A DNA stretch of 6,681 nt from Acidimicrobiia bacterium (GTDB lineage Bacteria > Actinomycetota > Acidimicrobiia > Acidimicrobiales > SZUA-35): the NCBI GenBank assembly GCA_029857855.1, contig JAOUGG010000136.1:1-6681 (forward strand), in the 5' to 3' direction. The notes below the pieces were generated by a model. The model made no database searches. It saw nothing but the letters and a program-made list of their open reading frames with translations, and was not told the DNA's origin. The first letter of the stretch is position 1; every line of letters starts with the position of its first letter. Shown here piece after piece: positions 6,104 to 6,681 of the stretch. The translations under genes and the position numbers were made by a program.

Positions 6104-6681
6104 GTGACCCCTGCCGTCTCCGATGGCGAGTCCGACGGCATGTCCGACGCCGTGTCCGGCAGCGTTTCCGAGGGCGTGGCCTATGGCCCTGGTCTGGCCG
6201 ACGCCGTCCTCGGTGGCGACCGCCGGGCGCTGGCCAAGGCCATCACCCTGGTCGAATCCACGAGGGACGATCACCGGGCCGCGGCCGAGACACTGCTCGA
6301 CAAACTCCTTCCCCATGCCGGCCGCTCGCTGCGTCTCGGCGTGACCGGTACCCCCGGTGTCGGCAAGAGCACATTCATCAACCGGCTCGGGACCGGCCTG
6401 GTCGACGACGGTCGGCGCCTCGCCGTCCTGGCCGTCGACCCGTCGAGCCGGACCACGGGCGGTTCGATCCTGGGGGACAAGACCCGCATGATCGACCTGG
6501 CCGGGCGGGAGAACGTGTTCATCCGCCCCTCCCCGACGGCCGGCGTGTCCGGCGGAGTGGCCATCCGGACCCGTGACGCCATCACCGTGTGCGAGGCGGC
6601 CGGATTCGACACGATCATCGTCGAGACCGTCGGTGTCGGTCAATCGGAGACGGCGGTGGCGGGCCTCACCGACATGTTCCT
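6104..6681 (+). CDS. meaB: MeaB/ArgK family GTPase, mutase chaperone (N-terminal part)
   Basis: The first 192 codons are visible; the gene leaves the right edge (family about 320-340 aa). MeaB is the G3E-type P-loop GTPase that binds methylmalonyl-CoA mutase, gates adenosylcobalamin loading and protects against inactivation. The core begins with the helical region [20 protein letters not shown] (31-50), then the P-loop GTPGVGKS (82-89), [19 protein letters not shown] (111-129), [12 protein letters not shown] (141-152) and the [10 protein letters not shown] segment (174-183). The usual family text is PSSSRSGGS and SPTSGTLGG, so small changes occur in the switch-like loops. GTG 6104 is 4 nt after the mutase stop, implying coupling, but has no Shine-Dalgarno; ATG 6140 (codon 13) is an alternative start. 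Residues 6-25 are repetitive and precede the conserved fold. Confidence 0.95.
   Translation, partial: MTPAVSDGESDGMSDAVSGSVSEGVAYGPGLADAVLGGDRRALAKAITLVESTRDDHRAAAETLLDKLLPHAGRSLRLGVTGTPGVGKSTFINRLGTGLVDDGRRLAVLAVDPSSRTTGGSILGDKTRMIDLAGRENVFIRPSPTAGVSGGVAIRTRDAITVCEAAGFDTIIVETVGVGQSETAVAGLTDMF
6119..6178 (+). repeat. Five 12-bp tandem repeats in the meaB 5' end
   Basis: Five in-frame 12-nt units, all beginning TCC, code [16 protein letters not shown] and SEGV (residues 6-25). They precede the first conserved MeaB helix and probably form a disordered acidic tail. If translation starts at ATG 6140, only about three units are translated. Confidence 0.75.

Noticed and set aside
3730..6141. An 803-codon open frame on the minus strand opposite the mutase
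   Set aside because: It is exactly antisense to a clear, full-length mutase and made of Gly/Val/Asp/Arg-rich text typical of a GC-bias shadow frame; no known motif is seen.

Overview
The window is gene-dense, very GC-rich bacterial DNA with strong third-position GC bias, so several antisense frames stay open by chance. The gene content (an LpdA-type flavoprotein, a GT4 glycosyltransferase, a methylmalonyl-CoA mutase followed by MeaB) and the apparent use of leaderless starts behind TANNNT boxes suggest a high-GC actinobacterium, possibly of the Acidimicrobiia kind. That placement is inference, not proof.

Layout. (1) On the minus strand, positions 1-359 hold the N-terminal part of a flavoprotein disulfide-reductase family member that has lost one of the two redox cysteines, as in mycobacterial LpdA. 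(2) Upstream of it on the same strand, 426-1631, is a complete GT4 glycosyltransferase with a repetitive Pro/Thr/acidic N-terminus. (3) Divergently, 1708-2943 on the plus strand encodes a predicted secreted lipoprotein made of four near-regular repeats of about 95 residues, each with one cysteine pair; I do not recognise its family. (4) Its stop overlaps the GTG start of a short-chain dehydrogenase fold protein (2940-3755) in which every position of the usual Asn-Ser-Tyr-Lys catalytic tetrad appears changed. (5) The longest non-coding stretch, 3756-3954, holds two 60-bp tandem repeats, a G-run tract and a leaderless promoter. (6) 3955-6099 encodes a full-length single-chain adenosylcobalamin-dependent methylmalonyl-CoA mutase, followed after 4 nt by (7) the start of its G-protein chaperone MeaB, which runs off the right edge.

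How they fit together. The mutase-MeaB pair is a standard propionate / methylmalonyl-CoA to succinyl-CoA module: the mutase rearranges the carbon skeleton and MeaB gates cofactor loading and protects the enzyme. The lipoprotein-SDR pair is the least explained part of the window: an envelope repeat protein translationally coupled to a probably non-catalytic Rossmann protein. The glycosyltransferase and the flavoprotein share a strand and may be co-transcribed, but their functions do not obviously connect. No RNA genes, insertion sequences, CRISPR arrays or cobalamin riboswitch were seen, and no gene-free stretch exceeds 300 bases.
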